A stretch of DNA of 64,000 nucleotides from Synechococcus sp. PCC 7502 (GCF_000317085.1 NC_019702.1:2448394-2512393), one strand, 5' to 3'. Positions 1-8,488 are shown, numbered from the stretch's first letter. Made by a program: numbers and translations. Notes: a model not told the origin generated them from the letters alone.

Positions 1-426
1 GCAAATTTATTAGAAGCAGGTTCTGTTTTATTATTACAGGGTAATCTGGGTAGCGGCAAAACTACATTTATCAAGGAACTAGCTGCATCTTTAGGGGTAA
101 AAGCATTGGTCACAAGTCCAACTTTTACAATTATTGATGAGTACGATTGTGGTAGATTGCCTCTGTATCACATGGATTTATATAGACTCAGTAACCAAGA
201 GGTGAATGAACTACATTTACAAGAGTATTGGCGGGGAATTGATTTTCCTTTGGGGATCGTAGCGATCGAGTGGGCGGAAAGATTAGAACTATTACCTGAA
301 ACATATTTAAGTTTAAACTTCTCTCTTCTTGAGGGTAGCGATCGCCGTAGGATCGTTATTTCCGCTAAAGGTGAGCAGTACCTCAAGATCATTTCATGTC
401 AACGCTTATTGGATTTTAATGTTTGA
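1..426 (+). CDS. tsaE: tRNA threonylcarbamoyladenosine biosynthesis ATPase TsaE, 5' end cut by window
   Basis: The reading frame is open from base 1, so the start lies outside the window. The P-loop GNLGSGKTT is encoded at about 43-69, followed by the family signature SPTFTIIDEY and the HMDLYRL segment. TsaE is the ATPase partner of TsaB/TsaD, which install t6A37 on tRNAs that read ANN codons. The TTG at 106 is not the start, because it would delete the Walker A motif. The stop at 424-426 lies 7 bases before the preferred start of the next gene, so the two are probably co-transcribed. Confidence 0.93.
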   Translation, partial: ANLLEAGSVLLLQGNLGSGKTTFIKELAASLGVKALVTSPTFTIIDEYDCGRLPLYHMDLYRLSNQEVNELHLQEYWRGIDFPLGIVAIEWAERLELLPETYLSLNFSLLEGSDRRRIVISAKGEQYLKIISCQRLLDFNV

Positions 427-433
427 AATTATC

Positions 434-1279
434 ATGTCACAACCACTGATTCAATGGTATCCGGGGCATATTGCAAAAGCAGAAAAAGCCTTATCTGAGC
501 AATTAAAACGTGTAGACGTGGTAATCGAGGTGAGAGATGCACGGATTCCCATTGCCAGCACTCACCCCAAAATTGCTACTTGGACTGAAGGGCGTAGTCA
601 TCTTTTAGTCATGAATCGCCTTGATATGATTTCTGGATTACATCAAAAGCAGTTGCAAAGATGGTTTAACCAACAAGAGCAGGAGGTATTTTTTACCAAT
701 GCCAAGGATGGAGACGGCATTAAGCAATTATTGAAGGCGGCACAGGTGGCGGGGATTAGGGTTAATGAGCGCAGGCACAGTCGAGGGATGTTACCCCGAC
801 CTGTAAGAGCGGCGGTAATTGGATTTCCCAATGTTGGTAAGTCGGCATTGATTAATCGGCTGCTAAATCGGAGGGTAGCAGAAAGTTCTAACCGCCCCGG
901 AGTTACTCGGCAATTACGCTGGATCAGGATTTCCGATGCCATTGAACTTTTAGATACGCCGGGTAATTTACCATCTCTATTGGGAGATCAAGATGCGGCA
1001 GTGAAATTGGCAATTTGTGATGATATTGGACAGGCTGCCTATGACAATGTTTTGATTGCGGCGGCGGCGGTGGATAAATTTAAGGAAATTGGCGTGCCTT
1101 TACATATCAAGTATGGAATCTCGGCAAAGGAACTTAGCGGGATGGAATATATTGAAGCTGTAGCTAAGAGCGATCGCTATAATGGTGATTTTAAAAGAGT
1201 TGCCGATTTAATTTTGCATGATTTTAGAAAAGGTAGGCTTGGTGCAATTGCCCTTGAGTATCCATTTACAGAAATATAA
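434..1279 (+). CDS. rbgA: Ribosome biogenesis GTPase RbgA/YlqF
   Basis: A circularly permuted GTPase of 281 aa, the usual family length, needed for late assembly of the 50S subunit. The permuted order is visible: G4 NRLD at residues 61-64 comes before the G1 P-loop GFPNVGKS at 130-137 and the G3 DTPG at 174-177. The N terminus QWYPGHIAKAEK is the typical YlqF opening. I chose ATG 434. An in-frame ATG at 419 would overlap the end of tsaE and add only five residues, and the frame is open further upstream inside tsaE. It sits immediately downstream of tsaE, consistent with a translation-related operon. Confidence 0.9.
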   Translation: MSQPLIQWYPGHIAKAEKALSEQLKRVDVVIEVRDARIPIASTHPKIATWTEGRSHLLVMNRLDMISGLHQKQLQRWFNQQEQEVFFTNAKDGDGIKQLLKAAQVAGIRVNERRHSRGMLPRPVRAAVIGFPNVGKSALINRLLNRRVAESSNRPGVTRQLRWIRISDAIELLDTPGNLPSLLGDQDAAVKLAICDDIGQAAYDNVLIAAAAVDKFKEIGVPLHIKYGISAKELSGMEYIEAVAKSDRYNGDFKRVADLILHDFRKGRLGAIALEYPFTEI

Positions 1280-1482
1280 ATATCAGACTAGAAGTCATAC
1301 TCTACATAAGTGCATAAATTTAGTTGTTTGAGGGATTAGTTGAAAAATTACTTGATAAATTACCTAAGGTGTTGACAGCTACAAAATAAACTTAAAAGTT
1401 TTGCTAACTTCAAGGTAGGTAAATCATAGTAACTTTTATTAACAGTAATTAACCCAAATTTTATAAGCAGGAGCCGACCAGT

Positions 1483-2259
1483 TTGATCCCTCTTAGCCTT
1501 CTCATTATTGCTAATAATACTAATCTTAGTTCCTTACTAAGTTGGCACTTACAACAGGTTGGTTATTCTGTATATCAAAGTTTAAATTTAGGGCAGGCAA
1601 GGTCACTTTTACCTCAGTATCAGCCCAGCATCACGATCCTAGATTTAGATATATCTGATGAAAGCCTAGAGTTCTGTTATTGGTTGGCTAAACAAAAACG
1701 TACCATCATATTTCTAATCTCGAGCCGTAGTTCCGAAATGCAAATAGTTGCCGGGTTAAAAGCGGGAGCAGATGACTTTTTAGCTAAACCCTTTGGGATT
1801 CAAGAGTTTCTAGCACGGGTGGAAGTTCTTTCTCGCCGCATTAAAGTTGCAAGTTCATCTACATATTTAGACTACGGACATTTGAAAATTGATCTAGTGC
1901 AGCGTAGAGTACGCCTTAAGGGGAGCATAATTGACTTAACACCCCAAGAGTTTGTATTGCTGTATGTGCTGGCTCAGGCAGAGGGTGAACCTATTAGTCG
2001 TAGTGAACTTTTACAAAAAGCATGGCCCGATGAAGTTAATAATCCTCGGACTGTTGATACCCATATTCTATCTTTGCGTAAGAAGGTGGAACTTGATCCC
2101 CAACAACCACGCTTAATTCAAACCGTGCGGAATGTGGGCTATCGATTTAATTTAGAGGCAATTTTAGGACGGTCACCTTCCCAGCGTGCAGCAGCTAATA
2201 ATGCTTCTCCGCTATCACCTGACTTGTCTCGGCTAGGGGCAAAGTTACAGTTACGGTAG
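1483..2259 (+). CDS. OmpR/PhoB-type response regulator with atypical receiver
   Basis: 258 aa. An N-terminal receiver domain (about 1-118) precedes a winged-helix DNA-binding domain (about 125-225) with the typical PQEFVLL and NPRTVDTHILSLRKK stretches. The start is TTG 1483, supported by a GCAGGAG Shine-Dalgarno ending about 8 bases upstream. The phospho-acceptor Asp54 and the LAKP lysine are present. The acidic pair that normally binds Mg2+ is Asn11-Asn12 instead, so phosphorylation may be weak or absent. The last 65 bases overlap the 3' end of the oppositely oriented histidine kinase gene. It may be a cyanobacterial stress regulator; I cannot assign it to NblR, RpaA or RpaB. Confidence 0.85.
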   Translation: MIPLSLLIIANNTNLSSLLSWHLQQVGYSVYQSLNLGQARSLLPQYQPSITILDLDISDESLEFCYWLAKQKRTIIFLISSRSSEMQIVAGLKAGADDFLAKPFGIQEFLARVEVLSRRIKVASSSTYLDYGHLKIDLVQRRVRLKGSIIDLTPQEFVLLYVLAQAEGEPISRSELLQKAWPDEVNNPRTVDTHILSLRKKVELDPQQPRLIQTVRNVGYRFNLEAILGRSPSQRAAANNASPLSPDLSRLGAKLQLR

Positions 2260-3301
2260 TTTTTACTCCAAGGTCACTATAAATTTGCATATCACCACCA
2301 TAGAGTTTGACTAAAATTTTTGCGATCGCTAAACCTAAGCCTGTACCCTGCTGCTCATAAACTTTGCGATTAAATTGAATATAGGCAGCGATGTTATTAA
2401 TCTGTGTTGGAGTCATACCTCTACCATAATCTGTAAAGGTAATAAACATAGAGTCGCGATCACAGGTGGAAATTACTTCAATGGCAGTCTCAGGATTAGA
2501 AAATTTAAGGCAATTGTCCATAATTTCTTCAATAATTTTACTGAGTCGGATTTTAGAAATTCGCACTTTAGCATCAGTAAGATGGAGATGGAGATCGGCT
2601 AATCTGCCTGCGGTTTGAGCCTTAAGCCGAGATGAATTGGCAATTACCTCTTGGGCATATGTGCTTTGATCGGTAATGATAGTTTTCTTATTGGCAAGAA
2701 TTTCGAGTTCAGCATATAGTAAAAAATTTTGAATTACCCGATATAAGATTTGGGCAGACTCATAAATACCATCAGCCATTTCCTTAAGGTCTGGTTGATC
2801 CTGCAATTCCTCGGCTAAAAGCTCAGAAAATCCCATGATGCCATTTAAAGGAGTTCTGAGTTCGTGGGGTAAGGCACGGCTGATATTGGTACGAATAGTG
2901 TCAACTTCTGATTTGAGTTTTTGATCAATATATGACTTTTTCTTCAGTCTGGCTGTGACTATAGCAATTAGATCGTGAACTGCAAAGGGTTTTGTTAGGT
3001 AATCATCTGCCCCAAGATTCATGCCTTTTCTAACTTGGGTTGGATCATTGTAGGCGGTGAGAAAAATAAAGGGAATAGTAGCAGTACTATCATGTTCTTG
3101 CATGGCAGCTAAGGTAGAGTAACCATCCATAACTGGCATGGAAACATCACAAATAACTAGATCTGGCAATTCGGCTGTGGCAATTTCTATGCCCTGCTTA
3201 CCATCGGCGGCACCTATGACTTCAAAGCCTTCTAAACTTAAGACTTCTATAATTTCTTCCCTTAGGCTTGATATATCTTCAATTACTAAAATCTTTGGCA
3301 T
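2195..3301 (-). CDS. Hybrid response regulator-histidine kinase (REC-HisKA-HATPase)
   Basis: 368 aa in the order receiver, dimerisation/phosphotransfer domain, ATPase, typical of cyanobacterial soluble hybrid kinases with an N-terminal REC. Visible residues are Asp52 (phospho-acceptor, CDVSMPVMDG), Thr81, Lys103, H-box His145 in PHELRTPLNG, N-box Asn262, G1 DYGRGM at 290-295 and G2 GTGLGLA at 318-324. No membrane segment is present, so it senses an internal or protein-borne signal through REC. It is convergent with the neighbouring response regulator and shares 65 bases with it; whether they are cognate partners is inference. Confidence 0.92.
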   Translation of the reverse strand: MPKILVIEDISSLREEIIEVLSLEGFEVIGAADGKQGIEIATAELPDLVICDVSMPVMDGYSTLAAMQEHDSTATIPFIFLTAYNDPTQVRKGMNLGADDYLTKPFAVHDLIAIVTARLKKKSYIDQKLKSEVDTIRTNISRALPHELRTPLNGIMGFSELLAEELQDQPDLKEMADGIYESAQILYRVIQNFLLYAELEILANKKTIITDQSTYAQEVIANSSRLKAQTAGRLADLHLHLTDAKVRISKIRLSKIIEEIMDNCLKFSNPETAIEVISTCDRDSMFITFTDYGRGMTPTQINNIAAYIQFNRKVYEQQGTGLGLAIAKILVKLYGGDMQIYSDLGVKTTVTVTLPLAETSQVIAEKHY

Positions 3302-3399
3302 GGAGCATAGAAACTTAAGTCTGGATTGGCAAATCTATCAGTAAATATTAAAACATGGTACCAAGAAGGCGTAGGAATTATATTAATTTTGGAGCTATA

Positions 3400-3834
3400 T
3401 TATTTTTTTAGATGCCAAGCGATCGCCTGTAAACCCAACCGATAGCTATGAACCCCAAATCCGCTAATTTGTCCAATTGCCACAGGAGCAATAAAAGAAT
3501 GATGGCGGAACTCTTCCCTTTGATAGACGTTACTTAAATGTACTTCTACGGTGGGAATACTTACCGCAGCGATCGCATCTCGTAATGCCACACTAGTATG
3601 GGTAAAGGCTCCAGGGTTGAACACAATTCCATCCTTACATTGCCATGCCCTATGAATTGCATCAATTAATACACCTTCGTGATTGGATTGGATAATTTCC
3701 AGATTTATTCCTAGCTCTTTTGCATCTTCGGTCAGAACTTGATTAATGGCTTCTAAGCTTAACTTACCGTAGATTTCTGGCTCTCGCCGACCGAGCATAT
3801 TGAGGTTAGCACCATGTAGGAGGAGAATTTCCAT
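3400..3834 (-). CDS. aroQ: 3-dehydroquinate dehydratase, type II
   Basis: 144 aa, the usual size of the dodecameric type II enzyme that dehydrates 3-dehydroquinate to 3-dehydroshikimate in the shikimate pathway. The N terminus has HGANLNMLG and the catalytic Tyr22 in EPEIYG. The substrate-binding stretch [10 protein letters not shown] is at 72-81 and the catalytic His99 lies in VEVHLSN. The ATG at 3834 gives the canonical N terminus. It is transcribed alone, between the kinase gene and a TPR protein gene. Confidence 0.95.
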   Translation of the reverse strand: MEILLLHGANLNMLGRREPEIYGKLSLEAINQVLTEDAKELGINLEIIQSNHEGVLIDAIHRAWQCKDGIVFNPGAFTHTSVALRDAIAAVSIPTVEVHLSNVYQREEFRHHSFIAPVAIGQISGFGVHSYRLGLQAIAWHLKK

Positions 3835-3905
3835 GAAAGAAATAAAAGATGTTAATACTTGAGTTTATATCCTTGGTTTTAGATTTAAGAATTTGGATTT
3901 AAAAT

Positions 3906-4604
3906 TTAAAGTAGTCTTAAAATCTTTTTAGATAAAGCAATTTGACCAGTACTAAATCCCGCTTCCTCTAAATAATTCAGAAACTCGGTATCCGCATATC
4001 TGCTATCTAAGTTAATTGCTTGTTTAAATATTTGCTTTGCCCAAGTGCGATCGCCCTGATCCCAAGCAGCCAATGCCTTCGCAACTAAAGGATGGGGATT
4101 AGATGGTTCTAACTTGATAGCAATATCTGCATTTGCGATCGCCCAATTAAAAAAGCCCAACCGATGATATGCCAGACTAAGGTTATAGTAGGCAATTTCA
4201 TTATCAGGTTTCAGAATCGCCGCCCAATTATGCACTCCGACGGCTGGAATTAAATCACCTTGCACAAGATAAACTATGCCTAAAGCATTACAAGCCTGCA
4301 CCGAAAAAGGATTGATATATAAAGCTTGAAAAAGCGATCGCTCCGCTTGTTTGTGGTTTCCCGCTAAGTGTAATGTCCAGCCTAAAATAATTCTGCCATT
4401 AATATCCTGTGGTGCTAGTTTTACGGATTTTTCTAAGGCAGCGATCGCCTGCGGATAGAGTTTTTGATAACGATATGCCAATCCCTGCTGGCGGTAATAA
4501 CTGACTGAGTTTTCTGCCCAACTAGTTTGAGTGACAAAGTGAGTTAAAAATATGCCCGTACAAGCAATCCTAATAAAAATTAGCTTTAGATATATTCTTA
4601 GCAA
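3906..4604 (-). CDS. Exported TPR-repeat protein
   Basis: 232 aa. A hydrophobic N-terminal segment (about residues 6-28) looks like a signal peptide. It is followed by about five tetratricopeptide repeats with the usual spacing (for example IALEKSVKLAPQDINGRIILGW and IKLEPSNPHPLVAKALAAWDQG). The only nearby start in frame is TTG 4604, so the exact N terminus is uncertain. TPR arrays are protein-protein scaffolds; the partner cannot be read from the sequence. It lies 71 bases downstream of aroQ on the same strand. Confidence 0.75.
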   Translation of the reverse strand: MLRIYLKLIFIRIACTGIFLTHFVTQTSWAENSVSYYRQQGLAYRYQKLYPQAIAALEKSVKLAPQDINGRIILGWTLHLAGNHKQAERSLFQALYINPFSVQACNALGIVYLVQGDLIPAVGVHNWAAILKPDNEIAYYNLSLAYHRLGFFNWAIANADIAIKLEPSNPHPLVAKALAAWDQGDRTWAKQIFKQAINLDSRYADTEFLNYLEEAGFSTGQIALSKKILRLL

Positions 4605-4742
4605 AGTATGAGAAATTGTAATTTACTCTAATGTATTCCAATATTTTTTGATCGCCTCTAGCAAAACCAACAACATCAAAACAGGGATCTCTTGAGATCA
4701 AGATTAGTTATACTGACCCTAGTTGAATGTTTAATCTTTTCA

Positions 4743-5081
4743 ATGAAATTACCAAATGGCGATAGTTCAGAAATTTCTATGGAAAAAATTTTAGGGTATT
4801 GCTTAAACTTCAACCATGATAAGGGTAAAGATAAGGCAAGAGTAATTCAATCTAGGCTGGGTATCACTACTCAAAATGCCGATCGCTTATTTAACCTGAT
4901 TCAGATTGCAGCAATTGAGGGCGAAGTAGGACAGGAAAGTAGCACGAAATTTGGGAAGGAATATAAAGTAGATTGGAAAATTCCTAATACAGAAAGTACT
5001 GAACTTCGGACTATTTGGGAAATAAGCTCAGAATCCATATATCCTCGTTTAATTAGTGCTTTTTTGAAGAGAGAAAAATAA
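4743..5081 (+). CDS. DUF6883-type protein, first gene of a coupled pair
   Basis: 112 aa from ATG 4743. The opening MKLPNGD, the GYCLN...HDKGKDKAR stretch and the GKEYKVDW segment match my recollection of the DUF6883 family, whose members begin MKLPN and continue with a similar LNPxHPxGRHKA motif. The frame stays open upstream to a TTG at 4692, but the family N terminus argues for 4743. The stop codon overlaps the ATG of the next gene (TAATG), implying translational coupling. Function is unknown. In other bacteria DUF6883 is found near DUF4926 genes and in toxin-like contexts; a toxin role here is inference. Confidence 0.7.
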   Translation: MKLPNGDSSEISMEKILGYCLNFNHDKGKDKARVIQSRLGITTQNADRLFNLIQIAAIEGEVGQESSTKFGKEYKVDWKIPNTESTELRTIWEISSESIYPRLISAFLKREK

Positions 5082-5341
5082 TGAAAACTCCACAGTTGCT
5101 TGATACGATCGCTATTGTAAAACCAATTTCTATCGATAGACTTTCATTGATGGAATCAGAATATGAATTTAATGGAACTTTACCCGTGGGATTAGTAGGT
5201 ACGATTGTAAATATTCATGAGCATAATCGAGAGATTGATTATCTAGTGGAATTTGCGGATTCTGATGGATGTGAGTTTGCGATCGCCTATTTGCAAGCTA
5301 GTGAGTTTATTACTTTGCAATATGAGCTTACCGCAGCTTAA
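5081..5341 (+). CDS. DUF4926-type protein, second gene of a coupled pair
   Basis: 86 aa. LLDTIAIVKP, the glycine-rich GLVGTIVNI and the LVEFADSDGCEFA stretch give the short all-beta, SH3-like pattern typical of DUF4926. An extra loop of about 10 residues (DRLSLMESEYEFNG) sits between the first and second strands compared with the short family members I recall. Its ATG overlaps the stop of the upstream DUF6883 gene by one base, so equimolar or ordered expression is likely. It could be a binding partner or antidote of the first protein; this is inferred from linkage only. Confidence 0.7.
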   Translation: MKTPQLLDTIAIVKPISIDRLSLMESEYEFNGTLPVGLVGTIVNIHEHNREIDYLVEFADSDGCEFAIAYLQASEFITLQYELTAA

Positions 5342-5398
5342 GGTTTTAAGGGTTATCTAATCACAATGCGATCTCCTATTTAAATAAATTAACCAATC

Positions 5399-5800
5399 CT
5401 AACTGTCTGAATTCCTTATGGCTTGGGATCTTAGCTTAAAACCAATTGTTGACTCAATTATTTTTTCCTTGATTTTATTAATATTGTCGCGACTTTGAAT
5501 AGGAATATCTAAAACTTTTGCAAGTTTTTGTAAATCTGTTTTCTTAGAGTTTTTTAAAAGCTCTTCCGCTTCACTCCTTGAATGCGTTTTTTGCAATAGC
5601 TCTTCTAGCTTTATTAAATTAGTAGAAGCAACCTTGTCAATGTTTATCTCTTTTTTAGCTAAAGCTTTATCTTTTTCGACTACACTTCCAATTGTGAAAT
5701 ATTTCTTGCCATTTATAATATCTTGAATATCATTCTCAGAAAGAAGATCAAGAAGTTTAGTAAACTGTTGTAAAAGATTAGTAAAAATATTTTTATTCAT
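5399..5800 (-). CDS. Small ParA-linked protein with SAP/Rho-N-like C-terminal motif
   Basis: 133 aa and lysine-rich. The N-terminal half looks helical and leucine-rich (FTNLLQQFTKLLDLLSEND). The C-terminal part LLKNSKKTDLQKLAKVLDIP...NKIKEKIIEST resembles the SAP/Rho-N helix-extension-helix motif that binds nucleic acid. Its ATG lies inside the last codons of the disrupted parA (8-base overlap at 5793-5800), so it was the second gene of a parA operon. Function is therefore inferred as a partition or positioning partner of ParA, in the place normally held by ParB. The gene itself looks intact, but its upstream partner and promoter have been displaced by an IS element. Confidence 0.6.
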   Translation of the reverse strand: MNKNIFTNLLQQFTKLLDLLSENDIQDIINGKKYFTIGSVVEKDKALAKKEINIDKVASTNLIKLEELLQKTHSRSEAEELLKNSKKTDLQKLAKVLDIPIQSRDNINKIKEKIIESTIGFKLRSQAIRNSDS

Positions 5801-5983
5801 TTTTCAAAATTCCAGATTTAGTAATAAACTGATCTGCAAAATCTTTGAGTTCTTGTACAATCTCTTTATGGGTGGGACTTGAAGGTTTAGTCAGTACTAC
5901 TGGAATACCACGTTCAGGGGCATCAGCATAAATATTTTTATTGTCTCGTAATTTATCTTTAAAAATAGGTAGACCTAATTTTT

Positions 5984-6863
5984 GGTAGTGCATCAAGATG
6001 AGGTAGTATAGAGAAAAGAGATAGTAGATAAAGACATGGAATGCCTATTGTGTGGACATCATAAAGTTTATGGACATGGTACAACCAGCAAAGGCAACGT
6101 CAGGTATGAATGTCCTAAATGTAAGAAGACATTTGTGGAGACCTTGGATACGATTTACTATCATCGGCATATAGATGCAGAAAAGATTCATTTAGTCCTG
6201 CAAAGCCAAAGTGAAGGAGTAAGCTTACGAGGTATAGCAAGATTGAGTGGATTAGCATATAACACAGTGGTTAGCATAATTAGACAAGCCTCACAGAAAG
6301 CCCAAATGGTTCATAACCAAGAAGTTAAAGCAGTAGAGACAGAAGAAATCAGTAGTGATGAAATGTGGTCATTCGTAGGAAAAAACAGAAAAACTGCTTA
6401 CCAACAGAACTTGAGTCAGGAGACTGTTGGATTGGGGTAAGCATAGGTAATGATAGTGGATTGATTTTAGCGGCAAGAGTAGGAAAACATACGGATGAAT
6501 TAATTGAGGAGATAGTTAGGAAAGACCGATTGCCAGCATTGGAATACTGATGGGTGGGGAGGATATGAGAGAGTGTTGGCAGAATATGTAGAACACTATA
6601 TCGGCAAAGATCGCACTCAAAGAATAGAGAGAACGAATGGTATTTTAAGGCAACAGACAGGTAGATTTCATCGACGACAGCATAAATTCAGCAAGTTATG
6701 GGAGTGGACTGAAATAGCAGTCAGATTATTAGTCACATTTTTTAATTGGATATGGATTCACTCTCGAAAAAAGACAACTGCTGCCCAGAGAGCTAATTTA
6801 ACCAATAGAAAGTGGACTTGGGATAATATTTGCACCTACTCTACTTTACTTTGACGCACTACC
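5984..6863 (+). mobile_element. IS1-family insertion sequence, copy 1 (880 bp)
   Basis: The ends are GGTAGTGCATCAA on the left and TTGACGCACTACC on the right, imperfect inverted repeats that differ at one base. The same 880-bp unit recurs at 12426-13305, which fixes both boundaries. Flanks are CCTAATTTTT and GTCTTATATT, with no target duplication, and the host parA gene has lost its middle. The element encodes an InsA/InsB-type transposase with an A_AAA_AAC slip site. By eye I found one difference from copy 2, a synonymous A/G at about 6633. Confidence 0.93.
6036..6854 (+). pseudogene. IS1-type transposase, copy 1: programmed -1 shift site plus a second, fixed frame break
   Basis: The InsA part (6036-6440, 134 aa) has the CLLCGHH...CPKCKK zinc finger and a helix-turn-helix. 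At about 6381-6390 the frame contains A AAA AAC, the classical IS1 slippage heptamer. A -1 shift leads into the InsB frame (KKQKNCLPTELE...GKHTDELIEEIV). That frame stops at 6548-6550. The expected continuation GKTDCQHWNTDGWGGYERVL lies in the +1 frame and runs to 6854, through ERTNGILRQQTGRFHRRQ. A small deletion, about 11 bases by comparison with family members, just after EEIV explains the break. As read, no full-length transposase can be made without a second frame change. Confidence 0.85.
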
Positions 6864-7492
6864 GTCTTATATTTGCACCACCAAGTTGAGTCGCCAGTTC
6901 GAGATCAACATTAATAAGTCCAAGATTAGATGGAATAAGATCTAATCTACCGCCATTACCACTCTTCTTAATTTCTGTATTTACAGTTTCAGGAGTAGTT
7001 ACTAAAGATTCAAGCGAAAAAGCCCCTTGCTGAGTGATTGCGTCAAACCACTTCTTAATGGTTTTTGAGCTAGCATACTCCTGTTGCCAGACTTCGGGCT
7101 TTATAAATGAAAAGGTAAGGCTTGCCTGAGCATCCATATCAAGTAACAAAACTCGGTAGCCAAGCCAAGCTAACTCAGACGCAAGGTTTGCTGTGATAGA
7201 TGTTTTACCAACACCACCTTTATAATTTATAACTGAGGTAACTTGCATGAGCGGATTATGTAGTATCAACTTAATAATATCCCTATAAGTTCTTTTTAAG
7301 CAGCAATCTATTGACAAGCAATCTCTGGAATACCTACCCTTTCTTTAGCGTGTTCAATTGTCATACCGCAAGGCTAACCATCTTCACCTAGCGGATGCAG
7401 CCTTGTTTGAACCCCAAAAAATCTTGTGGGGCGGATTCAGTTGTCTTGAGGATATTTCAGATCATTAAGCCAGCGCAAAAGTATCAAACCAG

Positions 7493-8488
7493 TTAGGACA
7501 AATTACGGTATGCCTTTGCCACTAAATAGTCTTCCCTAAAGGTAACATTCATAGCCTCGTCACCCTTTTGCCAGCTTACAATTACCGCATTGTCCCCAAA
7601 CTTAGGAGCAAAACCTAGAGGTACTCCTTCTCCCCCCAGAATATTGACAACTTGGCGATAGGACATCCCTCGTGATAGACACACATAGTTTTGTTTACTA
7701 ACTCCTGACCAACTACACCGAGAAGCTGGGGTATCTAGAGCCTGATCGTAGTGCTGCTTAGGTAAATTGGCAACGTTGAATGATGGGGCTGATAGCATAT
7801 CCACAGAAGTAATCACTAAAAATGATAGCAGGGCGAAGATGATCACATCTTCAATTACAGCCTTAAATAGGTTGCGTTTATGACGGCGTTTTTGTTCTGC
7901 TACTCGATTTTGTACCCATTCCTCCCAAGGAAAAGTATCTACCCAATTGATGGCGGTAATAAACTGATCTTTGGCAAAATTAGCAGTAAGAGCTAAAGCG
8001 GTTTTAGGGTTACGGATCGCTAGTTTTGTTCCTGTTTGGACATTTTGCTGCACCTCAGGGCTGGTAATCCAAGTTCTAAGCCCTCGGACTAAATTACCAA
8101 AGGTACGACGGAGAACTAAGCCTGCCCCAGATTTCCGATGGGAATAGGGAGCGATCGCCGAGGCAGAAGTATAGGGTAAATCAAACCCTGCACTGAGAAT
8201 AGTTTCATCATGATTTAAGTCAACTAGTTCCAGCTCTACTCTCCGAACTTCTACTAAAGGCAAGCGCAGGAGAAATGCTTCCAAATTTTGGGTGAAAATA
8301 TTAGCTCTTGTGCGATCGCTATTGCTATTAATTAGGGCAAAGGAAATCAGTAATGTTTTTTGCTCAAGCTTGCACAGAGTTTGTTCAGGTGCAACTAGAT
8401 CGATATAATCTGAGGCAAAACTAGTAAGAACGTGCTGAAACTTTTGCCAAGACACCCTATCTTCTAAATTTAGCTTTACTGTTTTCAT
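7493..8488 (-). CDS. Cyanobacterial membrane protein with C-terminal BamE/SmpA-like segment
   Basis: 331 aa. The N-terminal 220 residues are soluble and unassigned. One membrane helix (about 225-243, VIIFALLSFLVITSV) follows a very basic stretch (EQKRRHKRNLFK), so the N terminus is probably cytoplasmic. The last 70 residues contain CLSRGMSYRQVVNILGGEG and a beta-rich end with VSWQKGD and VTFREDYLVAK, resembling the small lipoprotein SmpA/BamE fold in which a GM...V..LG helix precedes beta strands. Role unknown. It is divergent from the Ycf46-like gene 113 bases away. Confidence 0.6.
   Translation of the reverse strand: MKTVKLNLEDRVSWQKFQHVLTSFASDYIDLVAPEQTLCKLEQKTLLISFALINSNSDRTRANIFTQNLEAFLLRLPLVEVRRVELELVDLNHDETILSAGFDLPYTSASAIAPYSHRKSGAGLVLRRTFGNLVRGLRTWITSPEVQQNVQTGTKLAIRNPKTALALTANFAKDQFITAINWVDTFPWEEWVQNRVAEQKRRHKRNLFKAVIEDVIIFALLSFLVITSVDMLSAPSFNVANLPKQHYDQALDTPASRCSWSGVSKQNYVCLSRGMSYRQVVNILGGEGVPLGFAPKFGDNAVIVSWQKGDEAMNVTFREDYLVAKAYRNLS

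Larger units (their letters stand above)
5793..7248 (-). pseudogene. parA: ParA-family ATPase gene, split by IS1-type element with internal deletion
   Basis: The 5' piece (7248 down to 6864) encodes about 128 residues, starting [16 protein letters not shown] with the deviant Walker A, then the [12 protein letters not shown] motif. It ends after LGGANIRR at the IS edge. The 3' piece (5983 down to 5793) resumes with QKLGLPIFKD and ends like a ParA C terminus. Judging from full-length cyanobacterial ParA proteins, roughly 130 residues between these points are missing. The insertion was therefore accompanied by deletion, which also explains the lack of a target-site duplication. A longer frame from 7317 exists, but the family N terminus supports ATG 7248. 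Confidence 0.85.

Noticed and set aside
1372-1400. TTGACA at 1372-1377 as a -35 box for the response regulator
   Set aside because: No good -10 hexamer lies 16-18 bases downstream, so a promoter cannot be supported.
6036-6440. 134-aa zinc-finger ORF as a stand-alone regulator
   Set aside because: It is the InsA part of an IS1-type element, bounded by its inverted repeats and duplicated elsewhere.
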